Shown here piece after piece: positions 45,664 to 54,666 of a stretch of DNA of 64,000 nucleotides. Made by a program: the position numbers and the translations under genes. The stretch is from assembly GCF_052119645.1 (NCBI RefSeq), contig NZ_JBGQOM010000009.1:153542-217541 (forward strand), given 5' to 3'. Under the pieces are notes generated by a model, which worked only from the letters and a program-made list of their open reading frames with translations, searched no databases and was not told where the DNA came from. Position 1 is the first letter of the stretch. Each line of letters starts with the position of its first letter. Origin of the DNA: Paraglaciecola sp030730205 (GTDB taxonomy: Bacteria > Pseudomonadota > Gammaproteobacteria > Enterobacterales > Alteromonadaceae).

Positions 45664-46080
45664 AATGTTTTTTCTCCTTGCGCATTGTACTAAGGTAAAT
45701 TACCCACGGGCTTAATAAAAGTAACAATTCATGAAGGCAAAAATTGCAAATTAGAAATAGGGTAATGAACGGCTCAAAAGTTCAGCACCTTGACACCCAA
45801 ATTACGCGCGAGATGTGACTAATTTGTTATTTTTGTTAAATATTCTTTGAAATTATTAAGTGGTAGATATAGGCTGGAATTGTGATTGAAACTCACATTA
45901 TACGCGAGACGTTTTTGCGTTTCATACGTGCTTTTCGAGAGCAAGATAGCACATTGTAAAGTGCTGAATTTAAAGAGAGTGTTAACGTTTTTAAATCCTT
46001 ATATCTAATTAAAACCTGTGAAAACGTAACATTTTTCACGCGATTTTCCTTTTTTCAACCTCAGCAGATAAGGGCTTTCC
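45664..46080. promoter_or_regulatory. Divergent intergenic region, sapC / TIGR02647 gene
   Basis: 417 bases without a supported gene. It is A+T-rich and must hold the promoter for the SapC operon and that for the plus-strand small gene. Two short similar segments, ATTACGCGCGAGATGT (45801-45816) and ATTATACGCGAGACGT (45897-45912), may be a repeated protein-binding site. Nothing else is seen. Confidence 0.35.
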
Positions 46081-46323
46081 ATGATGTTTACTTCCGAGAC
46101 AATGAATGAATTAAACTTGTTACTTAAATTTCCTGATACAAGTTTGATGCAGGGTATTAAGGTGCACCACGATGCTGATCCCGAATTAGTGGCTGCATCT
46201 AAGCGCTTATTCGATAAGGGTATTGTGACCTTGCCAGATGGTGGCTACCTCACTGATTTAGGTCACGATTTGTTAGAACATGCAAAAATTATTAACAGTG
46301 CTTTTGCAGTCGCGACAGAGTAA
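46081..46323 (+). CDS. TIGR02647 family protein
   Basis: 80 residues, cytosolic. It matches a small conserved family of gammaproteobacteria by FTSETMNELNLLLKF, IKVHHDADPELVAASKRLFDKG and LPDGGYLTDLGHDLLEHA. The sequence suggests a small winged-helix-like fold, but no function is known. ATG 46081 or 46084 may be the start; AAGGG lies upstream. Confidence 0.75.
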   Translation: MMFTSETMNELNLLLKFPDTSLMQGIKVHHDADPELVAASKRLFDKGIVTLPDGGYLTDLGHDLLEHAKIINSAFAVATE

Positions 46324-46423
46324 TACCAAGATGATGTTCTAGCGAAGTTACTGAAGGTAAGGTCTGTGACGTCTTTCAAATCAGCAATTTTGCTAGAATA
46401 TTGGTTCAAAAAAATATGTAATG

Positions 46424-46431
46424 GTCGATAA
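46424..46431 (+). promoter_or_regulatory. Possible FliA (sigma-28) -10 element for motX
   Basis: GTCGATAA differs by one base from the flagellar sigma-28 -10 GCCGATAA and lies 36 bases before the motX ATG. The -35 (TCAAA at about 46406) is a poor match and the spacing is slightly short, so this is tentative. Confidence 0.3.
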
Positions 46432-46466
46432 CTAAACATATTGTTGCTCGTTTGAAGTCTGAAATT

Positions 46467-47102
46467 ATGAATCCTATTACTTTTGCCGCCAATCTACTTT
46501 TTAGCTGTCTCTTCTTACTTGTCACGGTTGCACAAGCTGAAGAAGAGATCGTCGCCGTGCAACTTTATTCCCAAGATGAACTAATTGAGATGATAAATCG
46601 CAATGAGCATCTTGCTAGGGTGGTGAATGATCGGTGTCAGTTGGTTCAAGATATAGAAGCAAGAGCAGAAACATTGCGAGTACCCGCTTATCAGTTTTTA
46701 TGGGGGGATATGCTTGCATGGGGCGTATGCGTAAAAGCTGACCCTAAAAGAGGTATTGCATTTATACAACTAGCTGCAGAGCAAGGATTACCCGCTGGTC
46801 TAGAGCAACTAGGTCGATATTACGCGCAAGGTAAATTAGTTCAACAAGATAAAGAGCGTGCTGTGGTTTTTTTACGAGAGGCATCAGGCCAGGGCCACCT
46901 AAAAGCACAAATCGAATTAGCCGAACTCTTTATTGAAGGGTATGGGAGCCCTTATGATTACGTAGACGCTTATCATTGGCTGTATAATGCGATTACTGCC
47001 GATAAAAAGGAACACGCCAAAATTTCAAAATGCTTAACTGAACTTGAAAAGTTAATGCACCCTAAAGCAGTTCGAGAAGCGAAAAGACCCTTGAATTCGT
47101 AA
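46467..47102 (+). CDS. motX: Sodium-driven flagellar motor protein MotX
   Basis: A periplasmic T-ring protein needed for the stator of Na+-driven polar flagella. It has 211 residues from ATG 46467; the frame is open to TTG 46452. The signal peptide ends near VAQA. The body has Sel1-type repeats. YSQDELIEMINRNEHLARV, FLWGDMLAWGVCV, AAEQGLPAGLEQLGRYYAQG, LVQQDKERAVVFLREA and YGSPYDYVDAYHWLYNAITA closely follow Vibrio MotX. Two Cys (in DRCQLV and WGVCV) could form the expected disulfide. No other flagellar genes are in the window. Confidence 0.9.
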   Translation: MNPITFAANLLFSCLFLLVTVAQAEEEIVAVQLYSQDELIEMINRNEHLARVVNDRCQLVQDIEARAETLRVPAYQFLWGDMLAWGVCVKADPKRGIAFIQLAAEQGLPAGLEQLGRYYAQGKLVQQDKERAVVFLREASGQGHLKAQIELAELFIEGYGSPYDYVDAYHWLYNAITADKKEHAKISKCLTELEKLMHPKAVREAKRPLNS

Positions 47103-47123
47103 ATCGCAGAGTATCTTTACCTT

Positions 47124-47564
47124 TTAGATGGTGGAGTTAGTTAGCGTATTTAGCGTGTCATGGATAAATTCTATGGCGCTGGCTTTGTCTTGAAAAATTT
47201 GTTTGCTTAGGTCTGTGGTAATTCCCGCAGCTCTACGAGAACTGTTGACTTGATGCAGAGCCAATGGATTGTTAACAACATAGGCATCTACAACACAGCC
47301 ACGATTCATCATATGGCCATGAAGTTCTATCATCATCTTTTGTGCTTGAGGTGTTTCGGCTTCGCTGTGGCTTAAATCACCGAAATAGCCCCACGCTGGC
47401 AGGTTAAAATGGTTAATTAGGATGCGCATGTCTCGACAAAAATTTCGAGTTAAAATGCTGCCCAAGGCCCCATTTAATTTAGCTGTTACTACACGATCTG
47501 AATAAGATAAGTGATAATCGCCATGTTTGTCTTTAAATGTAAACTCACCCATGTAACTTTTCAC
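47124..47564 (-). CDS. Conserved-looking hypothetical protein
   Basis: 146 residues, no family recognised with confidence. The first part alternates short strands (GEFTFKDKHGDYHLSYSDRVVTAKL), then helix-strand units (WGYFGDLSHSEAETPQAQKMMIEL; GCVVDAYVVNNPLAL). The layout is compatible with a STAS/SpoIIAA-like fold, but this is only an impression. No signal peptide. The start may be ATG 47564 or ATG 47552 (MGEFTF). It faces motX and the two stop codons are about 20 bases apart. Confidence 0.6.
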   Translation of the reverse strand: MKSYMGEFTFKDKHGDYHLSYSDRVVTAKLNGALGSILTRNFCRDMRILINHFNLPAWGYFGDLSHSEAETPQAQKMMIELHGHMMNRGCVVDAYVVNNPLALHQVNSSRRAAGITTDLSKQIFQDKASAIEFIHDTLNTLTNSTI

Positions 47565-47834
47565 CTTACACAGAAACTACGTCACCTGAGTATAATACGT
47601 TTAAAGAATTTGCATATAAATGAGCGTCTACCTTGTTATTAAAAATCAAGTCATGCCTAGGTTTAAGTGCCTTCGAGCACTGAAGTATTCATCATATTGA
47701 CGATTTAAATAGGCCCAAGTAGGCAACGCTAATTCGAATTACTACGAGTAAAATAACTAAAAAACTACAGAGTTTTGTAGGCAACAGGTATACTGCGTGC
47801 AACATTTGACTTTGAGGATCGTGCAGATCCAGCT

Positions 47835-50228
47835 ATGAACGACGACCCCCATTACCAACGCGAAAAAGAAAAATATGAAAATCCAGTCGCCAGCCGCGAA
47901 TATTTGCTGGAATTGCTAGTTAAAGCTAAAAAACCTTTGTCCTTCCTCGAATTTTGCCATCAGCTCAATGCGACCGATGAAGACAGTCGCATAGGTATTC
48001 AACGACGGTTGAGAGCGATGGAGCGAGAGGGACAAGTAGAGTTTAATCGCGACAAAAAATACGCCTTAATTAAAGCAGACGATTTGATTCAGGGGCGTGT
48101 TATTGGCCATCGAGAAGGCTTTGGCTTTTTAAAGCGTGAAGATGGCGAGAAGGACTTGTTTATTCACCAAATGCAAATGGCCACTGTGTTACATGGTGAC
48201 GTTGTGCAAGTAAAAGAAAGTGGTACGGATAATCGTGGCCGCAGAGAAGCCCGGATAGTAAAAATTATTGAGCCTCGCTCGGAGCCAATTGTGGGCCGTT
48301 ATTTTTTCGAAAATAATGTTGCTGTCGTGATCCCGGATGATAGCCGCATTAATCACGAAATAATGATCCCCAAAGAACAAACCAATGGCGCAAGGCAAGG
48401 GCATATTGTCGTTGTTGAAATTGTACAACGTCCGCGCAAACGAGTTAACGCCATCGGTAAAATAGTTGAAGTTCTAGGTGAGCACATGGCACCTGGTATG
48501 GAAATAGATATGGCCTTGAGGACCTTTGAAATTCCGCATCAATGGCCAAAAGGTGTGACTAAACAAATTAAAGGTTTGACCGAAGATGTGCCTGAAGAGG
48601 CTAAAACAGGTCGTATTGACTTACGTCAGCTTCCCTTAGTTACCATTGATGGTGAAGATGCTCGTGACTTTGATGATGCGGTTTTTTGTGAACCCCTTGA
48701 AAAAGGCGGATGGCAACTATGGGTAGCCATTGCTGACGTGAGTTATTATGTTCGTCCGGGAACAGCCTTAGATAGCGAAGCGCAAAATCGTGGTACGTCG
48801 GTTTATTTTCCAGAACAAGTTGTACCGATGCTACCTGAAGTGCTGTCGAATGGTTTATGCTCACTCAATCCTCAAGTAGACCGCTTGTGCATGGTATGTG
48901 AAATGACCGTCAGTGAGTCGGGTAAATTACTTGAGCATCAATTTTACGAAGCCGTAATGAACTCAAAGGCACGCCTGACCTATACTAAAGTGTGGAATAT
49001 ACTGCAAGGGGATGAAACCCTGCAAAGTAGGTATGCCGAGCAAGTGCCGCATTTACAGAACTTGTACTCCATGTATCAAGCCCTTAAACGAACACGTGGT
49101 CAACGAGGTGCGATTGAATTTGAAACGCAAGAAAGCAAATTTATTTTTAATGCTCAACGTAAAATTGATCATATCGTGCCTGTGGTTCGCAATGACGCGC
49201 ACAAACTTATTGAAGAATGCATGATACTCGCCAATGTTTCTGCGGCACGTTCATTAGCAAAACATAAGGCTGAAGCCTTGTACCGAGTTCATGATGAGCC
49301 CGATCCCGATCGTTTAACTTCGTTTTTGTCGTACTTAGGTGAAGTGGGTATTACTCATCGTATTGGTCATGATGTAACACCACAAGACCTCACAGCAGTG
49401 TTGAGTAAAATACAGGGGAGAGCTGACCAAGAGTTGATTCAAACCATGTTATTGCGCTCAATGAAGCAAGCTGTTTATGCGCCAGAAAATATTGGTCATT
49501 TTGGTTTGGCCCTTGATGCCTATGCACATTTTACATCGCCGATCCGTCGTTACCCCGATTTAGTCGTACACCGTGCATTAAAAGCCATTATTGATAAGCA
49601 AAATCAACGCAAAAATCTCAGTGGTGGTAAACATTACTCTGTGGATGAAGTTGAAGCCTTAGGCGAGCAGTGCTCGATGGCTGAACGTCGTGCAGATGAT
49701 GCCACTCGAGATGTATCCGACTGGTTAAAATGTGAGTTTATGCTCGATCATGTTGGTGATAGTTTTGAGGGCGTCATAGCCTCAGTCACTAATTTTGGTT
49801 TTTTTGTGCGTTTGCCTGAATTTCATATAGATGGCCTAGTACATATCACGTCGTTAGACTCTGACTATTATCGATACGATGAAGTGAAACAACATCTCAT
49901 TGGCGAGCGTATTGGAATGATTTATCGATTAGGTGATCAACTCGAAGTGAAGGTTGCTTCTGTAAATTTAGATGAACGAAAAATTGACTTTATTTTGGCA
50001 TCAGGTCCATCTAGCAAAGGGCAAAATAAAGGTAAGCCCAGTAAATCGGGTAAAGCTCGCAGACAAACTGCCGCTAGGTCAGCAGCAAAAACTAAAAGTG
50101 AAACAACATCAACGCCCAGTAAACGTCCAGCAGCTAAGACCCCTGCCAAAAAGACATCAGGTGCCAAAAAATCAAGTAGTAAAGGTGCGCCTAAAAACAC
50201 CAAAGCGCCCAGAAAAAGGAGTCGCTAA
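47835..50228 (+). CDS. rnr: Ribonuclease R
   Basis: A processive 3'-5' exoribonuclease for structured RNA, 797 residues. Domains: N-terminal helix-turn-helix (about 20-75), two cold-shock domains (about 80-220), RNB catalytic domain (about 255-590, with DGEDARDFDDAV carrying metal-binding Asp residues), S1 domain (about 640-725), and a Lys/Ala/Thr/Ser-rich tail (730-797). The N-terminus MNDDPHYQREKEKYENPVASRE aligns with E. coli RNase R, which fixes the start. No Shine-Dalgarno is directly before it; GAGG lies 17 bases upstream with a small hairpin between. Immediately followed by rlmB. Confidence 0.96.
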   Translation: MNDDPHYQREKEKYENPVASREYLLELLVKAKKPLSFLEFCHQLNATDEDSRIGIQRRLRAMEREGQVEFNRDKKYALIKADDLIQGRVIGHREGFGFLKREDGEKDLFIHQMQMATVLHGDVVQVKESGTDNRGRREARIVKIIEPRSEPIVGRYFFENNVAVVIPDDSRINHEIMIPKEQTNGARQGHIVVVEIVQRPRKRVNAIGKIVEVLGEHMAPGMEIDMALRTFEIPHQWPKGVTKQIKGLTEDVPEEAKTGRIDLRQLPLVTIDGEDARDFDDAVFCEPLEKGGWQLWVAIADVSYYVRPGTALDSEAQNRGTSVYFPEQVVPMLPEVLSNGLCSLNPQVDRLCMVCEMTVSESGKLLEHQFYEAVMNSKARLTYTKVWNILQGDETLQSRYAEQVPHLQNLYSMYQALKRTRGQRGAIEFETQESKFIFNAQRKIDHIVPVVRNDAHKLIEECMILANVSAARSLAKHKAEALYRVHDEPDPDRLTSFLSYLGEVGITHRIGHDVTPQDLTAVLSKIQGRADQELIQTMLLRSMKQAVYAPENIGHFGLALDAYAHFTSPIRRYPDLVVHRALKAIIDKQNQRKNLSGGKHYSVDEVEALGEQCSMAERRADDATRDVSDWLKCEFMLDHVGDSFEGVIASVTNFGFFVRLPEFHIDGLVHITSLDSDYYRYDEVKQHLIGERIGMIYRLGDQLEVKVASVNLDERKIDFILASGPSSKGQNKGKPSKSGKARRQTAARSAAKTKSETTSTPSKRPAAKTPAKKTSGAKKSSSKGAPKNTKAPRKRSR

Positions 50229-50966
50229 ATGGCGCAACACGAATATATTTATGGTATCCATGCCTTACAATCCGTCATAGAACGCGAACCTGAGCGATTG
50301 ATAGAATTGTTTGTTTTAAAAGGAAAAGACGACAAAAGCGTACATACGATTGTCAATCAAGCACGCCGATTTGGCGCATCGATCCAATTTTGCCAACGTA
50401 AAACCTTAGATGACAAAGCGGATAGTGAGCAACATCAAGGGGTTGTAGCACGAGTTAAGCCCGGCAAAGTCTATAATGAAAATGATTTAGCCGCTATTGT
50501 ACAAGCTAATGCGCAGCCTTTTTTACTCATTTTAGATGGTGTCACAGACCCTCATAATTTAGGTGCATGTTTACGCACTGCTGATGGCGCAGGGGTGCAC
50601 GCGGTTGTCGTACCTAAAGACAATTCAGCGTCTTTAACACCTGTTGTTCGCAAGGTAGCATGTGGGGCTGCGGAAGTGATACCGCTAGTACAAGTGACAA
50701 ACTTAGCGCGCACACTTCGTGACCTGCAAGGTATGGGCGTATGGATAGTGGGAACGGCCGGTGAGGCAGACAAAAACATCTATGAGTGTAAACTTGGCGG
50801 CCCTTTGGCGCTAGTGATGGGGGCAGAAGATAAGGGAATGCGGCGTTTAACACGTGAGCACTGCGACGAATTAATCAAACTACCCATGGCGGGCTCGGTA
50901 TCAAGCTTGAATGTATCGGTGGCAACAGGGGTTTGTTTGTACGAAATTGTTCGCCAGCGCACTTAG
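50229..50966 (+). CDS. rlmB: 23S rRNA (guanosine-2251-2'-O)-methyltransferase RlmB
   Basis: A SPOUT methyltransferase of 245 residues. The N-terminal substrate domain (YIYGIHALQSVIE) precedes the knot domain with LDGVTDPHNLGACLRTADGAGVHAV, LVMGAEDKGMRRLTREHCDELIKLPMAG and SLNVSVATGVCLYEIVRQR (each shown in part). The ATG directly follows the rnr TAA with no gap, so translation is coupled. Normal family length. Confidence 0.95.
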   Translation: MAQHEYIYGIHALQSVIEREPERLIELFVLKGKDDKSVHTIVNQARRFGASIQFCQRKTLDDKADSEQHQGVVARVKPGKVYNENDLAAIVQANAQPFLLILDGVTDPHNLGACLRTADGAGVHAVVVPKDNSASLTPVVRKVACGAAEVIPLVQVTNLARTLRDLQGMGVWIVGTAGEADKNIYECKLGGPLALVMGAEDKGMRRLTREHCDELIKLPMAGSVSSLNVSVATGVCLYEIVRQRT

Positions 50967-50978
50967 GTATCTGGTAAT

Positions 50979-51008
50979 GACCTGCCCTTAGCAAAAAGGC
51001 AGGTCTTG
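50979..51008 (+). terminator. Hairpin after rlmB
   Basis: GACCTGCC / GGCAGGTC with an 11-base loop, starting 12 bases after the stop. The tail TTGAAGTTT is only moderately T-rich. Confidence 0.55.
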
Positions 51009-51111
51009 AAGTTTAGTTCTTGGCTGAATAAGGATCTTCGGCCAATAAGTAAGAGCGTAAATCTGCTTTTTTAGGGTGCGCGAGCAACCAATCTCGACAT
51101 GCTTTTATTTT

Positions 51112-51564
51112 TTAATAATCATCTTCACCAAATTTACTGAGATAAAGTTGGGTGAAGGTATCTTTCGCTCTTTGCTCTCTTAGTTTATTCTGCCATTGCT
51201 CAGTCAATAAAACATTAAGTGATCCTGCAAGACCCGCTGCCTTGATTAAGTCCCACTCCCCTTTGTCTAACCAAACTCCTCCAACAGGTGCACTATAATC
51301 GAGCCGATGACTAGTGTCTTTGCTAATACGCAGTTTGCGCATGATGACACCGCTAACTGGACAAAGTAATGCTCGACTACTGTCTTCGGCTTCGTCTAAT
51401 ACTGCCGCTTCGGTAAATAGATATTCTGGATAACGTTCTTTCCAACTCACATAATCCTCTACCAAAATCCAATTACCACCACAATTATTACAGGTGTGGC
51501 AACGAAACTCCTGATCAATAAAGCTGACTTGCAGTTCGCCTTGTTTACAACTTGTACAGTGCAT
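51112..51564 (-). CDS. Zinc-ribbon protein (TFIIB-type zinc finger)
   Basis: 150 residues. The N-terminus has C3xxC6 and C22HTC25NNC28GGNW, the signature of the bacterial TFIIB-type zinc ribbon family. A second, partly degenerate ribbon follows around LLCPVSGVIMRKLRI ... VGGVWLDKGEWDLI, as usual for the family. Cytosolic. Function unknown in bacteria. It stands alone. Confidence 0.75.
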   Translation of the reverse strand: MHCTSCKQGELQVSFIDQEFRCHTCNNCGGNWILVEDYVSWKERYPEYLFTEAAVLDEAEDSSRALLCPVSGVIMRKLRISKDTSHRLDYSAPVGGVWLDKGEWDLIKAAGLAGSLNVLLTEQWQNKLREQRAKDTFTQLYLSKFGEDDY

Positions 51565-51973
51565 TAAGTTAATCCTTCATTTTGAGCAACTATTTAGCCT
51601 AGAGTGCTATGTGTGAGGAGCAGATTCAAAACATTTTTATCTTTACTGCATAGTTGTTCCATTACATGTTCACTCCTTGAGCATAAGCCGTGTTCAGATG
51701 ATTTGATCAATAAGTAAAATAGTGAGAAGTGGGCCAAACCACTATATAACTAGACGTAGGGATTAAGGCCATATGAGTATGGTTAACTTACCTACTTACT
51801 AGTCTGTCATTCATTAAAATAATTGATTTATATAATAATTTTGTATTCACACTGGCTTATTAATGATTATTCGTTAACAAAATGTTGTAGATGCTTATCA
51901 AGTGTTGACCATTTGTAATTAGGCACTGTAAATTAGGCCCTAGTTGACGAATTGCAGTTGAATTAGGATAGTT
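51565..51973. other. Intergenic stretch before the acyl-CoA synthetase gene
   Basis: 409 A+T-rich bases between divergent genes. It must hold both promoters. I see no gene, palindrome or terminator I can support. Confidence 0.4.
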
Positions 51974-53611
51974 ATGACCATTAAATCACCGTTAGAAATG
52001 CTGTATCACTGGGAAAATAGTACTCCTGACCGAATTTTTCTCAAACAGCCTATTAATGGTCAATACAAGGTTTTTGATTGGCGAGAAACTGGTGAGCAAG
52101 CAAGGCGTGTTGCCAGTGAGTTGCTGTCTTTAGACTTACCTCAAGGTAGTCATATCGCCATTCTTTCTAAAAACTGCGCCGAGTGGTTTATTACCGATTT
52201 AGCGATAATGCTCGCGGGACATGTGTCAGTACCGATTTATGCAACAGCCGGTGAACATACGATTCAATACGTCTTGGAACATGCTAAGTGCCCAGTTATC
52301 TTTGTCGGCAAATTAGATGATACAGAAAACCAAGTTAAGGCGATCCCTAAGAACGTAATGAAGCTAGCGTTTCCTTATCCGAACATTCCAGCGGATAAGC
52401 AATGGTCTGATTTAATGTTAAATGTGCCTTTTAGCAAATGTCCGATACCTGACATGGACTCTGTGATGACAATTATTTACACATCAGGTAGCACAGGTAA
52501 CCCTAAAGGCGTAGTTCATACCTATAATTCTATATGTTGGGCCGCTTACCGTTCGCTCGATGCATTATCTGTGGATCATCAAGATAGGGTATTAAGTTAT
52601 CTCCCCTTAGCCCACATTACGGAAAGAGTGTTTGCTGAACTAGCAAGTTTTTACTCATCTATGCGTATAGACTTTCTTGAATCCTTAGAGACCTTTTCTA
52701 GAGATATTTGTGCAACTAAACCCACCTTATTTGTATCAGTGCCTCGGTTGTGGACTCGTTTTCAAATGGGGGTATTAGCTAATATGCCGCAAAAAAAGTT
52801 AGACTTTTTGCTGCATATACCAATTTTGTCATCGATCGTAAAACGCAAAATACGCGAAAAGTTAGGTTTAGATGCCGCGCGCTTATGTGCAAGTGGCTCC
52901 GCGCCAATCTCTATATCAACATTAAACTGGTTCAGAACTATTGGTGTAAATATCTCTGAAGGGTGGGGAATGACTGAAAATAGCGCGTATGGCACAGGTA
53001 GTGTTCCATTTCGTGCTGATAAAATAGGTTCAATAGGTAAAGCTTATAACGGCGTAGATATCAGGATTGCCGAAGAAGGAGAAATTCAAGTCAAAGGGCC
53101 ATGTAATATGATTGAATATTACCTTGAGCCAGAAAAAACCAAAGAAGTATACACTGCCGATGGCTACTTAAAAACCGGCGATAAAGGCTCAATGGACAAA
53201 GACGGATACATCAGAATTACGGGCCGCTTGAAAGAAATATTTAAAACAGCAAAAGGTAAATACATTGCGCCTGTACCAATTGAATCTAAACTTATGGGCA
53301 ATTCAAATATTGAACAAGTATGCGTTACCGGCTCACACTTAAAACAGCCTATTGCGTTAATGGTATTGTCCGTGGCCGCCCAAAAATTAAATTCTGACGC
53401 ACTAAAGCAAAGTCTGTTGGCAACCTTAGAAGAAGTTAACGCTGATTTAGAAAGCCATGAAGTGTTAGACCGTTTAGTCGTAATGAAAGACGAGTGGACA
53501 GTCGACAATGGTTTATTAACCCCTACTTTAAAAGTGAAACGCCATATCTTAGAAGAACGATTTGCCTCCCTGATCGATACTGAAATGACAGGTAAAGTCA
53601 TTCTGCTTTAA
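51974..53611 (+). CDS. AMP-forming long-chain acyl-CoA synthetase
   Basis: 545 residues. It activates fatty acids via acyl-adenylate. The P-loop IIYTSGSTGNPKGVVHTY is near residues 170-187; GWGMTENSAYG and TGDKGSMDKDGYIRITGRLKE are the A5 and A7/A8 motifs. The ending LKVKRHILEERF supplies the A10-like region. The relatives are the FAA1-like bacterial synthetases rather than FadD. AGGAT lies 6 bases before the ATG. No other lipid genes are adjacent, so its substrate is open. Confidence 0.85.
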   Translation: MTIKSPLEMLYHWENSTPDRIFLKQPINGQYKVFDWRETGEQARRVASELLSLDLPQGSHIAILSKNCAEWFITDLAIMLAGHVSVPIYATAGEHTIQYVLEHAKCPVIFVGKLDDTENQVKAIPKNVMKLAFPYPNIPADKQWSDLMLNVPFSKCPIPDMDSVMTIIYTSGSTGNPKGVVHTYNSICWAAYRSLDALSVDHQDRVLSYLPLAHITERVFAELASFYSSMRIDFLESLETFSRDICATKPTLFVSVPRLWTRFQMGVLANMPQKKLDFLLHIPILSSIVKRKIREKLGLDAARLCASGSAPISISTLNWFRTIGVNISEGWGMTENSAYGTGSVPFRADKIGSIGKAYNGVDIRIAEEGEIQVKGPCNMIEYYLEPEKTKEVYTADGYLKTGDKGSMDKDGYIRITGRLKEIFKTAKGKYIAPVPIESKLMGNSNIEQVCVTGSHLKQPIALMVLSVAAQKLNSDALKQSLLATLEEVNADLESHEVLDRLVVMKDEWTVDNGLLTPTLKVKRHILEERFASLIDTEMTGKVILL

Positions 53612-53631
53612 GCCGTAAAGTCAAAATAAGA

Positions 53632-53665
53632 ATTCTGTTGAATAAGCCCGCTTATTCAACAGAAT
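53632..53665. repeat. Perfect 15-bp inverted repeat after the acyl-CoA synthetase
   Basis: ATTCTGTTGAATAAG and its exact complement flank CCCG. It lies 20 bases after the stop codon. No T-run follows on the plus strand, so it is either a terminator without U-tract or a dispersed palindromic element. It sits in the gap where the S10 operon would normally end. Confidence 0.65.
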
Positions 53666-53846
53666 AAAACAACCTTAGTGCTATCAATGATTTCAGCGTG
53701 CCGAGAGATTTCTTTTATTTTAATGTCAAAAAACCACTAATTAGGCCCAATAATGATTTATGATAAGGACTTAGCTTTTTAGCCTTGTATTTATCCACCT
53801 CTTTTAAAATATTTCGTAAATTCAACTATCGCTCCTACATATTTTC

Positions 53847-53855
53847 TGTTAGTAT
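53847..53855 (+). promoter_or_regulatory. Extended -10 promoter for the spc operon
   Basis: TGTTAGTAT is a TGn-TATAAT-like extended -10, followed by the G+C-rich TTCGCGCCC expected for growth-rate-controlled promoters. It lies about 104 bases before rplN. No clear -35 is visible. Confidence 0.5.
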
Positions 53856-53883
53856 TTCGCGCCCTTTTAACTGGGGTATGTAT

Positions 53884-53933
53884 AAAAAGGCAGCGAAATG
53901 CTGTTTTTTACAGCTAAATGACTCGGGAGAGTC
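53884..53933 (+). promoter_or_regulatory. Structured rplN leader
   Basis: Two mutually exclusive hairpins share GCTG at 53900-53903: CAGC/GCTG (53891-53903, flanked by A5 and T6) and GCTGT/ACAGC (53900-53914). A third, GACTC/GAGTC, follows at 53920-53933. This might be a control element of the spc operon, but the stems are short. Confidence 0.35.
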
Positions 53934-53958
53934 TTAATTTAAACAGCGGAGCACTAAC

Positions 53959-54324
53959 ATGATCCAAATGCAAACTAACCTGGATGTTGCCGATAACTCG
54001 GGAGCTCGCAGGGTTCAGTGTATTAAGGTTCTTGGTGGCTCGCATCGCCGTTATGCACATATTGGTGACATCATCAAAGTTACTGTGAAAGAAGCAATTC
54101 CTCGCGGTAAAGTAAAAAAAGGTGATGTACTAAATGCAGTGGTGGTGCGTACTAGAAAAGGCGTTCGTCGTCCTGATGGATCTGCGATCCGTTTTGATAA
54201 CAACGCAGCGGTGTTGTTAAACAACAACAAGCAACCTATTGGTACGCGTATCTTTGGTCCGGTTACTCGCGAACTTCGTGCAAATAACATGAAGATTGTG
54301 TCGTTAGCCCCTGAGGTACTATAA
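53959..54324 (+). CDS. rplN: 50S ribosomal protein L14
   Basis: 121 residues, start MIQMQTNLDVADNSGARRVQCIKV, family length and highly conserved. It binds 23S rRNA at the subunit interface. A GGAG Shine-Dalgarno lies 8 bases before the ATG. First gene of the spc operon; unusually, no S10 operon genes precede it here. Confidence 0.98.
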   Translation: MIQMQTNLDVADNSGARRVQCIKVLGGSHRRYAHIGDIIKVTVKEAIPRGKVKKGDVLNAVVVRTRKGVRRPDGSAIRFDNNAAVLLNNNKQPIGTRIFGPVTRELRANNMKIVSLAPEVL

Positions 54325-54335
54325 GGAGTCACGAG

Positions 54336-54650
54336 ATGGCTAGTAAAATTCGTCGTGATGATGAAATCATCGTATTAGCGGGTAAAGATAAAGGAAAACA
54401 AGGCAAAGTTGTCAAAGTTCTTCCTGCATCTAGTCGCGTAATCGTTGAAGGTGTTAACTTAATCAAGAAGCATCAAAAGCCAAACCCTCAATTGGGTGTG
54501 ACTGGCGGTATTGTTGAGAAAGAAGCATCAATTCATGTGTCAAATGTTGCGATCTTTAACCCTGCAACGGGTAAAGCTGATCGCGTTGGTTTTCGAGTTG
54601 AAGGCGACAAAAAAGTACGCTTCTTCAAATCGAATGGCCAAGTAATTTAA
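54336..54650 (+). CDS. rplX: 50S ribosomal protein L24
   Basis: 104 residues with the KOW segment DDEIIVLAGKDKGKQGKV at the N-terminus. An assembly-initiator protein of the large subunit. 11 bases after rplN, with an AAGGAG Shine-Dalgarno. Confidence 0.98.
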   Translation: MASKIRRDDEIIVLAGKDKGKQGKVVKVLPASSRVIVEGVNLIKKHQKPNPQLGVTGGIVEKEASIHVSNVAIFNPATGKADRVGFRVEGDKKVRFFKSNGQVI

Positions 54651-54666
54651 TAAATTGGAGAGTACG

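Noticed and set aside
53164..53601. A 145-codon minus-strand frame inside the acyl-CoA synthetase
   Set aside because: Antisense shadow, low-complexity composition and no ribosome-binding site.
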